From: Reticulitermes lucifugus
Lineage: Eukaryota > Arthropoda > Insecta > Blattodea > Rhinotermitidae
Assembly: GCA_026260175.1 (NCBI GenBank)
Contig: JAKCWW010001786.1
Location: 1 to 43,768, forward strand
Reading direction: 5' to 3'
DNA length: 43,768 nucleotides
A program made the position numbers and the translations under genes. Below, piece by piece: positions 22,801 to 33,772 of this stretch; the first letter of the stretch is position 1, and each line of letters begins with the position of its first letter. The notes under the pieces were generated by a model. It saw only the letters and a program-made list of their open reading frames with translations, made no database searches and was not told the DNA's origin.

Positions 22801-24462
22801 CTTCCACCCCACCCCACCAACTTCCAACCGATCCAAATATTACACTCAGGAATTTGAACCCATGTTTCACCTTCAACGTGAACACAACTCTGAACTATCC
22901 GTACCAAGATCCCTCAATTGTATCTGCTGTTAATATCCTGGTAAATGTCTGACCAATTTTGATTTGTTACGGTCGTATCAGGAATAAACAGGTCAATAAA
23001 TAGCATTCCTATAACCCAGTGTTTCGAAACTGGAATAACACCATCAATATGTGCGTTTAATAATACGCGCCGCTGGTAAGATGAACAAAAACATTGTTCA
23101 CAGGCCAACAACAAAAACACGCACGCCCTTGTAAGTAGTTAAAACGCGCTCATCAAGCTACTCAGTAACACTTATTAAGGAAACTTCACAAGAAAAGTTT
23201 TAATTTCCAACAATAAAGAGTCCATCCAGTATCTCTTCTTTAATGCGAGGTTCTTAATAATATTGTTGTTGTTGTTGTGGTTAAGGTGGCGGTGGTGGTT
23301 TTGGCGTTATAACAACTATCGTTATCACCAGCATCACAATATCTTCGGCATCACCATCACATTTTCAAGCACAGAAATGCACAGATAGCACTGTTACTGT
23401 TTGTGCACCCAATAAGAAAACAAGGACTACTGCACTCATAATGCGAATAACACTGTAAGACTGTCCTACAGCCACGTGATCCACCGCTACAAAGAGCACA
23501 GGCCGGTTTTTCTGTAACGTAAGTAGTATTTCTTTTCCACTGGCGCAAAAGCCCCTACTATATTCTACTAATATGACGAGTAACCTCTTTGAACCGGAAT
23601 ACGACCAATAACATTGTCTCTGTCTTCTGATGAAACAGAAAGGAATGGACACAAACCTATGTTATCCGTTCAAGACAGTGTGAAAAAGAGCCTCCAAAAT
23701 TAGCCTCTGCAAAACACTTAGAACGTGTAAGTCTGAAATTTAATTGACACCATGACAGTCTATTGTGTTGAGTTGTTCTAACACTTAGGCAGTATTTATG
23801 TCTTGAGTTATTTGCTGCTTTTAAGTCGCGAATAGAGCCTTGGGTCTGGTCGTTGGCATCCATGTTTACTGACCTTCAAACGACAGAATTCAGAACTTAT
23901 TATTTAGGATCGTCTGCCAAATACTTAAGATGCATACACTTATTAGTTTTGTCTGCCATTTTCCCACAATTTCACTCTTCACTCCATCGTTTCAGAATAA
24001 AAGAGCTTTGTAACAATTTTTGCTTAACAAGGCAAAATTTAACTAAGTTAAAGTAGTAATTGTTAACTGCTTTACTGTACTTATTCTCACTAAATTTTTA
24101 CTCTTGTTAAAATAATTCTTAATTACAAGTTTTTCCCACGTTATTAAAAATGCTGTCAATATTTACTGATATTATTTTCATTGTTATTATTGCTGCTGCT
24201 GCTGCTGCTGTTTCTATGTATACTGTCAGACTTTTCCAGTTGGTAAACATACAGACAGCAGGATTTTTTGGATAAGGAATAAGTACGTGAAAGAATTCTA
24301 CGTCACAGGAAAACAAAGTAAACACCTCAACCGGTTATTTCCAGTATACAGTCAGCCGCTTCATGTTTGAGCTATTTGCTCGGCAAAAAACGAATGTACA
24401 GATTAAAGCTTTTCAGTCGTTTCTAACGCTAATCATGGCTTGCAGAGCAACAGACTGGAAGG
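22801..24462. other. unassigned sequence with triplet repeats
   Basis: Contains imperfect TTG/GGT triplets at 23262-23305 and (GCT)n at 24191-24210. Overlapping antisense frames at 23357-23652 are not recognisable. Confidence 0.45.
24191..24210. repeat. (GCT)n microsatellite
   Basis: Six to seven TGC/GCT triplets, directly visible. Confidence 0.85.
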
Positions 24463-24960
24463 TGTCGGACTTGAGCACTGTTGTAATGCTGAAGAAGAGG
24501 GAGAAATCAAACCGGTAGATGCTGGGATCTGGTACTGCCTTAGGATAATGCTAGGGAGATGGGAAAAACAAACACTGTCGGGATTTAGCACTCAAACAGG
24601 GTGATGCTGGTGAGATGGTGAAAGACAACATACAGGTGTCGGGGTGGTGTATTTCCGAAGAGAATTACTAGGGATCTGGGGAAATCCAACCGGAAAGTAC
24701 CGTACTGTCATACGCTAAAGCTGTAGAGGGGCACAAAGCTGCAGTTCAATACTGTAGTAGAGCAACAATGAGACATTGGTGGAAAGCTAACCAAAACGTA
24801 TTTGAATTTACTACTGTCGTAGGATATTGCTTGACAGATTGAGGTAAGACAACTAGAATCCGTCGGAGTGTAGGGCTGTGCTAATGGAAGTAACGTAACA
24901 AGAAAATACCGGGATAGAGTACTGTCGTAGGGTAGGGCCGGAGACAGCGTGGAAAGTCAA
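24463..24960. repeat. decayed tandem array, unit about 60 bp
   Basis: A consensus of the form GTCGGGA..AGTACTGTCGTAGG, ATAATGCTAGGGAGATGG, GGAAAGACAACC recurs about seven to eight times with irregular spacing (roughly 46-68 bases between the clearest units). Clear units start near 24464, 24531, 24577, 24638 and 24690, then more loosely to about 24960. It is strikingly purine-rich on the plus strand. Units are 60-75 percent alike by eye, so the array is old. Confidence 0.6.
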
Positions 24961-26528
24961 CTTGACTTATCATTCTCTAAACGCGAAATCGAAACTCCGT
25001 ACTGCGACAGTCGTGGTATGTGTTGCTTAAGAAATATGTTTCTTGCTTTTGTCATAGCATGACAGTCCAAGTAGAAGTTCCTGGCTCGAGAGATTTCAAT
25101 CTCCGTTTGTTTCCGACTTGAAGAATATTAGCAATTCCATCACGCTTAAAAAATGTAATCTTCACGATCAAGGTATAGCGGAAGTCTGAACTTTCGTCAG
25201 GAAGACAGACAAGTGAAGAAAGTGACATAGCAAAGCAGCAGCACAATTTGAACTCTTCGCTCGAAACTGCTGCCTTTATTAAAATGAGGTGGATGAGACA
25301 GGACACAATGAACCGCACAGAGAAAACAAGGAAAGCACACAAAATCGTAAGCGTGTATCTTCAATAAAATGAAACCACTTGAGATATCAGGGCGTAGACG
25401 GACTCATGACATTAAAAGTAAAAACCCTGAAGGTATAATCAGGATTTAACGAACCCTAAGTTAGTTACTTTTGTGATCAAAACACCGAATCTTTGGGTTC
25501 CATAACAAAGAAGGTTCTCTTTACCATCTACAGGCCTACAACTATCCAGTCCAAACATCCCACGTAGCGTAATTGCATAAAATTAATGTTACTACGTGCA
25601 AACCATACATTTAAAAAAGAGCCGGGTTTACAATATACACAACGTATTAAAGGCGCCACGGGTTTAATTCTACGCTTCGTTTTTACGTGCTGATATATTT
25701 AAAATCTTTATGACTGCCAGAAATGTGCGCCATGATGAAAGGGCCTTTAATAAACACTTGCTATTCAGGCTTACGCTAGAGCTGCCGCGTCCAACGTAAC
25801 GATTGAGGCAGATACATTATTTACACATGGAAATAATTACGAGAAGGGACAGCGACTGCGTTCAAACGGCCTATGTGGCCTATCGAGGGATGTAGGAGTA
25901 AGGGGCTGAAAAATCAAGCTGACCATTCACCTGATTCTCTGTCCAAGTTAAAATAATTATAGTTTTTTACGACAAGAAAGGCCTCACCTGGAATTCTGAT
26001 TGTGTTACAAATATATTGCTAAAATATCTCTATAGAGTATTTGCGTATAAAACATTCCGAAGATGTCTGCATGAAAACCCGTATACATTGAACGTTACTA
26101 ATACCAACACGGCCAGACGGTAGTCAACAATCATCACATCCACCAAAAGAAAAAAAGAAAGCGTTGTGAGAAATGGAAATAAGAATTGGGGTCTTTTTAA
26201 TTTTCGGGGCGGAAATAAGGATCGCAGCGGCTAACTTCTCCGTTTTCGCTGTTGACTAAACACTTGTAAGGCTTCTGATGTGGAAGAGTGAAATAAGCCG
26301 TTTATATCATGGGCTATTAGTTGAATGTGAAGAGAAAACAAGTGCCCCAAAAATATAATTATGGAGGACAAAACACGATAATACGGAGTCCTATAATCAG
26401 TCGCAGACTAAAACCGTTTTAAGACTCAGGGAAATTTCTTACGAAAACCCCGCGGTATAAATGAGGGTGTGAATGTGTTCTTACAAATTACTGACATGGT
26501 TTACGGAAGGACGATGTAGCAGTAGACG
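24961..26528. other. unassigned sequence
   Basis: The antisense frame at 25052-25342 (96 codons) has a hydrophobic start but no other support. No repeat boundary recognised. Confidence 0.5.
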
Positions 26529-26648
26529 ACATCTAACAGGTGTGTCAGAAACCTAGAGCATGCCCGCCACATCTAACAGGTGTGTCAGAAACCTAGAGCA
26601 TGCCCGCCACATCTAACGGGTGTGTCAGAAACCTAGAGCATGCCCGCC
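26529..26648. repeat. 40-bp minisatellite, three units
   Basis: Units 26529-26568, 26569-26608 and 26609-26648 are identical except for one A to G change at 26618. Each begins ACATCTAACAGGTGTG and ends CATGCCCGCC. With the preceding C, CACATCT and AGGTGTG can pair across AAC (one G-T pair). Near identity implies recent duplication. Confidence 0.95.
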
Positions 26649-27832
26649 ACCCGTCAATTCGCCATCGTACTCAGTCCAAATTTATGAAATGTTTTATACA
26701 TTGAGGCTTATTGTTTAAGGTGCAGTGAACGTTTTGTGATATATATAGAAAGAATATTTTCCAAAAATATGGTCTTCTAAATTAAGACACCATGGGTTCT
26801 TTTACGTGTTTACGGAAGTTCTTCTAGACAGATTCTACTTTGACAATGGAGGAATCTACAACACTACGCGCCAGTGTAAACCGCAAAACCACAACCCAAA
26901 TTTTCAGTGCTGCACAAACCTCAAATATCAATTTCCGAAAGTTAAGTTCAAAACCTACCACCACCACAACCGGCTTTATTCAATAAATGCAAAGAGAACC
27001 CTTATCTATGACACTGAAATGAGAAACCTATCAGAAAATCATCGGGAAAGATTTGATCGAATCATTTATATAGGTGCCATCGTCATTTGGGGCTGCGTGA
27101 TTTTAAAATATGTTTGACGTGAAAAGAGGAATATGAATAATTATTCAGCTGAAAGAAACAAGCTATCAGTGCGTCAGGGCAAATGTACGAGTAACATAAA
27201 TCTGCTACAGCCAGACAGCACTCTGGCAGCTAATTAGCTAGTCTGTGCGGTGTACACTACAGCACATTGAGCAGATTTCGTGCGCTCCCCATTATTACCC
27301 CCTCAGTTTCGGAACTATTTAAAAAGGTAGGGATAAACCTTGCCTTAGGAGAGTAATATCTTCTGGAATGTGAAGCCGTGTCAATAAACGAGTATTTCGC
27401 GACCTTTCAAGTTATCCCACTACCGTCATCTTCCGGATCCATCAGTCAAAGAACAGTGTTTTCTTAAAAGGAGGCGTGTTAAGTTGTGGAAACTATGGAA
27501 CATTTGAATTACACACATTTCTGTTTCTTTGTAAAGTAGAATTCAGGTTGTTCATATCTAACTGAATGAAGGTATAAAATGTACACTGATAATCACAGGA
27601 CATTTAAAGGCACTGATCCTCACTCGCACAGAAATTAACATTTTTCCAGTAATGGTTTTAAATGGAGAAATACTTTTCCTGATACATCCAAACCCTGAAA
27701 CCGGTTAAAGTTTACACAAAATATAGGATTGAAGTTGATGATGATAACAATAATAACAACAGGAACTTCATCAAGAAAGAAACCGAAAAGATTCTGAAAT
27801 GCAAAGACCTTACAACAGAAGTACAGCGTATA
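26649..27832. other. unassigned sequence
   Basis: The plus frame 26806-27117 (103 codons) has no recognisable domain or splice context. No repeat recognised. Confidence 0.5.
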
Positions 27833-28138
27833 AAAAAGGTAAATCAATCCCATTACAGGCCTGGACAGGCCCTTAGGTTTCTAGGAGGTTGAGGCTCCCA
27901 GATTTCTAATTAATCGGCACATGAAGGTGGTAAGGTTGTCAGCCCTACGCACCGGCCGCCTTTACACCTCAGGAAATATTCCTGGTACTCATTTCTGTTA
28001 GAGGCTGATTAGACCCCAGTGCCATAGTGAGACCGAAAGGACTATGTCAATGAACAATTCCGATGACACCATCTGGAATCGCACCTGCGACCTTCCAGCC
28101 TGTAGCGCAGTGCCTCAACAAACTGTGCCACCGCGTGC
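27833..28138 (-). mobile_element. near full-length tRNA-headed SINE
   Basis: On the minus strand the head shows an A box TGGCACAGTTTGTTGAGGC (plus 28112-28130) and a B box GGTGCGATTCC (plus 28076-28086), both close to tRNA consensus. The body runs down to a tail of aaggtaaa-type repeats at 27833. Antisense body translations QEIFLVLISV and MTPSGIAPATFQPVAQCLN match strings I recall as very frequent in blattodean predictions. Other copies are at 10315, 17585 and 43713. Confidence 0.85.
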
Positions 28139-28314
28139 AGCGTATATGGAATGCAAAAACAAAAGTGTTACCATCATTAATAGAGGCAACTGAAACCATC
28201 TCAAAATCATTCAGAAAATACCTGAGCAACATACCGGGAAAGCACGACATCAAGGAACTACAGAAAACAGCCATATTGGGGACAACACACATACTTCGGA
28301 AAGTACTAATGTAA
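28139..28314 (+). pseudogene. C-terminal end of a second LINE polyprotein
   Basis: The plus strand reads VQRIWNAKTKVLPSLIEA, then ISKSFRKYLSNIPGKHDI, ELQKTAILGTTHILRKVLM and a TAA stop. This matches the general pattern W-x-x-x-x-x-V-x-P-V-x-V-G-A-L-G...L-Q-K-T-A-x-L-G-T-A-H-I-L-R-K-V-L, the end of many non-LTR retrotransposon ORFs. The usual VIVGALG is changed to SLIEATE. It begins directly at the SINE head; the 5' part is missing. The frame is open, so the copy is fairly young or short enough to have escaped stops. Confidence 0.7.
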
Positions 28315-28454
28315 AAGTACAAAATATTCAACACTGGAAGTAACATTACACTTACCATAAATTCTAGCTATAGAATAGCTGCAACACTATGTACCCTAAG
28401 AACATGGTTTCAGGTATGTAATTGTAAATACCCTGCAAAAAGGCGATAAAGAAT
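28315..28454 (+). other. probable LINE 3' untranslated tail
   Basis: Follows the stop codon at 28312-28314 and runs to the next SINE tail. No independent support beyond position. Confidence 0.3.
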
Positions 28455-28710
28455 TATGAAAAAGGTAAAGGCAAATTTCATCATGTAACAGGCCATGATG
28501 GCCCAGAGGGGGAGTAGAGGTATAGATCTACTTTTTCTTTAATCTGAGCGCTAAAAGGGGGTGGGTGGTTAACGCCACACTCCAGCCGCTTTACCTCCAG
28601 GAATAACACGGTATCCTATGTATAGGGGGCTTGGTGGGCCCCAGGGCCGGCCTGGACGGTTGCGGAAAATTTCGCCTCTACCGGGATTCGATCCAACCGT
28701 CCAGTCGGTA
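28455..28710 (-). mobile_element. SINE copy, head partly lost
   Basis: Starts with an aaggtaaaggcaaa tail, then a body whose minus-strand translation includes VGSNPGRGEIFRNRPGRPWG and GYRVIPGGKAAG. I recall this family from a great many blattodean predicted proteins. The B box GGATTCGATCC is near plus 28680-28690, but the A box region is truncated at the junction with the LINE piece at 28712. Confidence 0.75.
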
Positions 28711-28711
28711 G

Positions 28712-28950
28712 AGTCGAAGGAATGATAACTGGTTTGGTCACATTTTGTGTAGAATCTGCCTTCTAAGACACTTTTTGGAGGAAACATAGGAGGGAAGAGA
28801 AGAAGAGGAAGAAGACTTCAGCAACTACTGGATAAACTTAATGAAAAAATATTCTGGAATTTGAAAGAAGATGCACTAGATCGCCCTCTCTGGGTATGTC
28901 GCTTTGGAAGAAGCTATGGACCTGTCCCAAGAGAGACTACGCAATGAATG
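28712..28950 (+). pseudogene. C-terminal end of a non-LTR retrotransposon polyprotein, decayed
   Basis: Reads NDNWFGHILCRICLLRHFLE, then after a frameshift RRRGRRLQQLLDKLNEK, LKEDALDRPLWVCRFGRSYG and TTQ stop. It is the same region and family as 8459-8840 (WIGHILCR, GRR..Q.LDDL, LKEEAL.RTLW..RFGRGY). The stop is followed by atgaatga, a short tandem tail. 5' truncation falls directly at the SINE head. Confidence 0.75.
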
Positions 28951-29641
28951 AATTTGTTGTCACGCAATGCGTATAACCTGTTGCAGCTTAAGGCCGCGAG
29001 CTTAATATGCGCTCAAGAAGAGGAAGCAATGTAACGGCGTTGACGGGAGACATGCACAGCAATACTAACTGCTGAGGAACAATATAAACACGTTAGTGAA
29101 AACACACGTTACGGGCAAAAAATGCCGTACACCTTCGACACTCTGGCAGCAAGCATGAAGACTGCTGCATAAATTGTTGTTAAAATCAAGACTGCGATAT
29201 TAGTAATGACAACAGTAATAATAACTTTAGCCGCCACAAGAATAACAATAACAAGGCAGACGACCAAAACAACAATACATAGTGAATTCGCTAACGAACA
29301 GGATGTTCTGAAATATGCTGTATAATTTAAAAGGGTATAATCATAATGTTGGAGGTGGTATTGGTGGTAATGATATTTCCGATAGTGATGGAGGAAACGT
29401 TTCCTATTTTTGGTAAATTTTCCTGCTGATATCTACCCACTCTGTTTTCTTGCCCATTATAAATCTTTTGATTAGCTGAATCATTTACATGCATTATGAC
29501 TTTAAGGCTGAGTTTTAAACGCAGCTTCACACGCGGGAAATTTTTTACCATTTGAATTAACAACATTAATACAGCAGCAATGTAGCACGTATGGGTGAGG
29601 GGAGAGGTGCATACAGGATTTTGGTGGGGAGACCTGAGGGA
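28951..29641. other. unassigned sequence
   Basis: No gene; AAC/AAT-rich interspersed triplets at 29200-29280. The antisense frame 29327-29566 is unrecognised. Confidence 0.5.
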
Positions 29642-29749
29642 NNNNNNNNNNNNNNNNNNNNNNNNNNNNNNNNNNNNNNNNNNNNNNNNNNNNNNNNNNN
29701 NNNNNNNNNNNNNNNNNNNNNNNNNNNNNNNNNNNNNNNNNNNNNNNNN
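29642..29749. other. assembly gap
   Basis: Run of 108 N. A LINE tail begins immediately after it, so the missing bases probably include more of that LINE. Confidence 1.
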
Positions 29750-29815
29750 CTTGACTAGCTGACGACCTGTTAGCTTCTCAAGAAGGACTCTGCTCCGTGG
29801 AGTTAGTTAGTTTGA
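29750..29815 (+). mobile_element. LINE 3' tail fragment
   Basis: ttgactagctgacgacctgt, tagcttctcaagaaggactc and tgctccgtggagttag match the inverted tails at 6845-6910 and 17775-17815. Only the terminal piece is present; the rest would be in the gap. Confidence 0.6.
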
Positions 29816-31282
29816 TACAGCAGCAATATGAAATTTTAAGCCAAAACTACAAACCTTTCCCTCTATATTCGTGATGAAAATATTTGGATTGAAAGCACGT
29901 TCTAGTAATTTTCTGTGATGCTATTTGTTAAAAACATGGGTAACCTAATATTAAGGAATTAATCATGTATGGAGAACACCTAAATACAAAATAAAATTGA
30001 ATTACTGGCTGTCGTGGATTTTGCCCCCTCTAAATTTAAAGAATGACGTCAGTAGCAACAAGTACAAAGCGATATGATCATTACGTCACGTAGGGCAGCC
30101 ATGCTTCTGGAGATATCTAACGACTGAGGTAAACGCTCCCGTCACAAAGCATACGTTAACAGATCTGAAAAAGAAAGGAGTTGTTAGATTTAATGCACGG
30201 GTAAAGAAAGCAAAGGACGTGAGGTGAGATTCAGAGCATTGCAACCAAACAGTTTACTTTTTATTTTAAACATCCTGTTGTGTTACATGGAATTATAAAG
30301 GATCGAATACGGCATTTAATCCTTTACACTAACCGCTTATGCTCAAAAATATTCGTTCTGAAGCTCTTCGTGTAGTTTTATAAAATCTCGATTACAGCAA
30401 TAATTAAACCACTCCAGTTCCGGAGCAAATTCTCTATCGAAAACTTGAAATAAAAGAAATAGACACCCACAGAGATTATTTTTAAAAACAAATTGCTTTA
30501 CTTCAACTTATGTATAGGGTAATGCGGTATTTTGAAATGTGCTGGAGAGAGAGTCCTGGATAAGAAAATAATTATAATGGAATGGATAGAAATGAAATAA
30601 ATCTCATTAATACATATTACTGTCGCCTGTGTCAAATACTTAGCTTCGTACAGTCAACGAAATAGGCATGAAGTCCAATTCATATTCAGTCGAGAATGTC
30701 AAAATTCGTACTTTGTCCCACATTAGACATCCTTCTCCATATAAAACTGAAGGACAATTTGAGATGCGTTCAGGAATTCCAAACACGCAACAGACGGACG
30801 GCCAAGCATAATATTCCTATAAATCTTATTCTTTATTTCACTTTAAAATAATTATATGTCCCTTAATTCATCATAATTCCGAGGGCAGCGCAGAATTGCC
30901 AATTAAAAGATATACAGACTGTGGAATATCTACATAGCGTAACACTTCTGACGCATTCGCTTGAGTTTGGGTGTTAATTTCGGGATAGTTTCCAGCGAAA
31001 CACTGTATTTTAACATACACTATAAGATTTCTCCGTACCTTATTTATATATTTAAATCACTTATCATGAAAATATCATAACCGCGAGGACTTAAAACCAG
31101 CATCCCTCAAACGACGGTACTCGGCGTCACAAGAGATCATGCTGGATGCCCGATGTTCAATTGCTTCTTCAGCTTGATCTCGTGTCTCACACAACACAAA
31201 CTGTCTCAATTACGAAAAGTTTTTCATGAGCCTCAGCACGTACCTCACAGAGAACAGTGTTTCAGTTACGTAATCCAACTAC
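29816..31282. other. unassigned sequence
   Basis: No gene or repeat recognised. A CRE-like ATGACGTCAG lies at 30043-30052; significance unknown. Confidence 0.5.
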
Positions 31283-31494
31283 GGCGAGCGACTGTGAAGG
31301 CATGTAGGTCTTCATGTAAGGTTTCTTTAATTTTAAACCTATTTTAAATAAAGTCACCATATGTCTATAAATTTTAGTACAAATCCCAAATATGATACTT
31401 CATTAAAATAAATCGGTGTGCGTCGCCTTAAAACATGAGGGGTTACAGACATACACAACGAAGCCAATAGAGGCCTCTCGCATGCGAAGGCGCC
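31283..31494 (+). mobile_element. short MITE-family copy
   Basis: Left end GGCGAGCGAC, right end GCGAAGGCGCC followed by taaaaa, as in the other copies. Keeps only the catgtaggtcttcatgtaagg block and acgaagccaatagagg near the right end, so it is internally deleted. Confidence 0.5.
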
Positions 31495-32595
31495 TAAAAA
31501 CAGAGCATTCTGTCAGCAGCTATACAGAAAGGAAGTGGCATAAAGAAAGCGTAATATCCCAGAAGAATGCAGATATCATTAACATCGCGGCGGAAACCTG
31601 AAATCACGGAAAAGAAACACTGCTCAATTTACATCATAACTTCGATTATTGCTTTTTACAGTACGGTTCATTTAACATTTCAGTAAATGAATTTGTACGT
31701 TCTCTGTCACTCGTGGCGAGTGTTGCCAAGATTATAGTTTTCAAGGTTATTAGCACATGTATGATCACAAATGAGTTTCCATGTTACGGAGGAAATTCCC
31801 CCACTTTCTGACTGAATTAATTTGATTCAAATTGTAGGCATTAAGCAAATCAAAGTTCAATAGACTTTCCATCTTAAAAGGTGTAATAATCCAGATGATA
31901 CTAATATACGGTGTATTATCTACCTCTAAATACATTCATCCCTTCGAACGTGGCGGAAATATCTTTTTACATGCCTGAAAAACCAAGAAACTCCAGTTCA
32001 CGCGCATGATAAGATTTGCCATATAAAACATTATTTACACACCATTTAAGCCAAAAACAAGATTTGTTTTTAAATTACTTTAAAAGATACAATCATAATC
32101 ACTATCAAGAGGGAGGAGAGACTTTATGCATTTAAATAAATTATTTTGAGGATTACTTCGACCGAATTCATGATCATATTTTAAATCACGGGAAGATAAT
32201 GAAGAATATGTGACAGATGGCGTATTTCTGAAACCCATAATTAAAATTTCAAGCTAAGCATAGTAATGTTTTGGTTCTAGTTCAACATTCATAACCAGTT
32301 ACTATTGCATCGGCGCTCAGATTTCGCAAAACCGAAGGTCGCTAAAAATTCCACTATTAGGCATAGCTCAGAACATTACAAGTTCAAGGTTCTTCGTGCA
32401 GTTTATAGCACAAGAATTGAGAAGTGTCGTCTGCTGGGATGCCATACCGTGTAGTGTAATATAGACTGTTCAATTTTCACAGAACATTACTGTCTCCATC
32501 TTCTGGATAGAAGAGACCTCTATACTGAAGCACTGAAAACTGACGCAAAAATTTAATATCGTACATTTTCCGTGCAACTGTCTTCTACACACAAG
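31495..32595. other. unassigned sequence
   Basis: AT-rich, no supportable gene or repeat. Confidence 0.5.
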
Positions 32596-32614
32596 TAACT
32601 GAACAACTGGTTTT

Positions 32615-32664
32615 AATGCTCCTACATATTCCAACCACAAGCCGCAGCCATCTTCGGGAGCTAC
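32615..32664 (-). ncRNA. degenerate hammerhead-like motif, left arm of foldback 3
   Basis: Minus-strand order GCTCC, CCGAAGA (CTGAAGA expected), T, stem GGCTGC/GTGGTT with wobble pairs, GGAA (GAAA expected), ATATGTA, GGAGC. Stem I (GCTCC/GGAGC) is perfect, but two core positions are changed. Confidence 0.4.
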
Positions 32665-32863
32665 AAGTGTTGAATATATGTTCAGCATGCTATAAGTGTT
32701 GTCAAATATAAATGGTAAAATATTTATAGATATTAGTGCTATTCCATAAAATATTATTAAAATCGTACTGAAATTAAAACACAAGTACAGTACTAAAATT
32801 ACGTAAAATTTAATATCCAAACATCTGGTGATAGAGGATTTCTCTCCAGTTAATAGTAGAGCG

Positions 32864-32941
32864 AAGATCTGTAGATTGCACACCGACTATCTAAATATTA
32901 AGATCTGTAGAGTAAACACCGACTACCTAAATCTAAGATCT
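32864..32941. repeat. two-copy tandem repeat at palindrome centre
   Basis: aagatctgtag starts at 32864 and 32900 and aagatct again at 32935, giving a unit of 35-36 bases present about 2.2 times (shared core caccgacta.ctaaat). Confidence 0.8.
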
Positions 32942-33146
32942 CGGCTCTACTATTAATTGGAGACAAATGCTTTATCACCAGATGCTTGGATACTACATTT
33001 TACGTAATTTAACTACTTCAATTGTGTTTTAATTTTAATACGATTTTAATAATACTTTCTATTTATGGAATGACACTAACATGAATAAAAATTTTACCAA
33101 TTATGTTTGAAAACGCGTATAGCACACTGTATATGTCAACACTTGT

Positions 33147-33192
33147 AGCTCCCTGAAGATGGCTGCGGTTTGTAGCCGAAATAGGTAGCAGC
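33147..33192 (+). ncRNA. hammerhead ribozyme-like motif, right arm of foldback 3
   Basis: Plus-strand order AGCTCC, CTGAAGA, T, stem II GGCTGC/GTAGCC (6 bp with one G-T, loop GGTTT), GAAATAGGTA, GCAGC. Both core boxes are exact. Stem III is two pairs at most (A-T, T-G) before a GUA triplet. Stem I has one mismatch that the left-arm copy does not have, so the ancestral motif can be inferred as fully paired. Confidence 0.5.
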
Positions 33193-33216
33193 ATTAAAAC
33201 GAACTGTGCAATTAGT

Positions 33217-33772
33217 TGGAAATAAACTTATGTGACTGAGCGTCGGTAAACTTGTAACATGCTACACGATGTCACATCCCATCAGACGGTGATATCTGTA
33301 GCCACAACCGCGAGAATTTCCAGCATCGCAATATGAACAATGTGTAATACTAGACTGAATAAGTGAACAAAGCTTTTGCTTGTAGGTCTTAATGCACAAA
33401 TTATTATCTACAATAAAGCACTCCCTAACAATTGCAGCCTTAGAGAGGTGAGACTTCAAGAGCTTCCGCATGTATAATTAAGTTCACACTCCGCCACTGC
33501 TTCAGCAACGAAAACAATAAAATTCCACAATTCCGTTAATATTCTTACACATCTTTGCGTTTCTTTTTTTTTAATGCCAAATGGTTTTTGTTATAATACA
33601 GCGTGTTCTGCGTTTTCATGCCCGAAATTCTCTAAGTACACACACAATCTAGCAAATTTGGTGTCGTTAGACATTTGTGGAGGGGCAAAACACCGATAAG
33701 AACTGGACATAATTAATTAGAAATGGATACAGAGATACAAACTTTCAAATGTTTAAAGGTAAATTTACTCAC
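33217..33772 (-). other. presumed intron sequence downstream of exon
   Basis: Lies 3' of the splice donor of the exon at 33773-34236 on the minus strand. No second exon is recognised here. Confidence 0.35.
33771..33772 (-). promoter_or_regulatory. splice donor (GTGAGT)
   Basis: Minus strand AACGTTCG|GTGAGTAAA; the intronic hexamer 33772-33767 matches the U1 consensus exactly. It falls just before the frame's TGA stop, which argues that the stop is intronic. Confidence 0.65.

Larger units (their letters stand above)
32596..33216. mobile_element. foldback element 3 (large palindrome)
   Basis: Left arm 32596-32862 and right arm 32943-33216 are inverted copies of about 270 bases, roughly 80 percent alike by eye. 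Shared blocks include ctctactattaa, tatcaccagatg, ttttacgtaattt, tgtgttttaat, acgattttaataat and cacttgtagctcc. The 80-base centre holds a tandem repeat. Hammerhead-like motifs lie near the outer end of each arm and read outward. The 137-codon antisense frame at 32470-32883 crosses the arm boundary and is an accident of the repeat. Confidence 0.75.

Noticed and set aside
28063..28314. 83-codon frame as one protein
   Set aside because: The first 25 residues are antisense SINE head and the rest is a LINE C-terminus; they are two mobile elements joined by chance in frame.
32470..32883. 137-codon minus-strand open frame with hydrophobic segments
   Set aside because: It lies mostly in the left arm of foldback element 3, crosses its boundary, has no domain, and the mirrored right arm does not preserve the frame.
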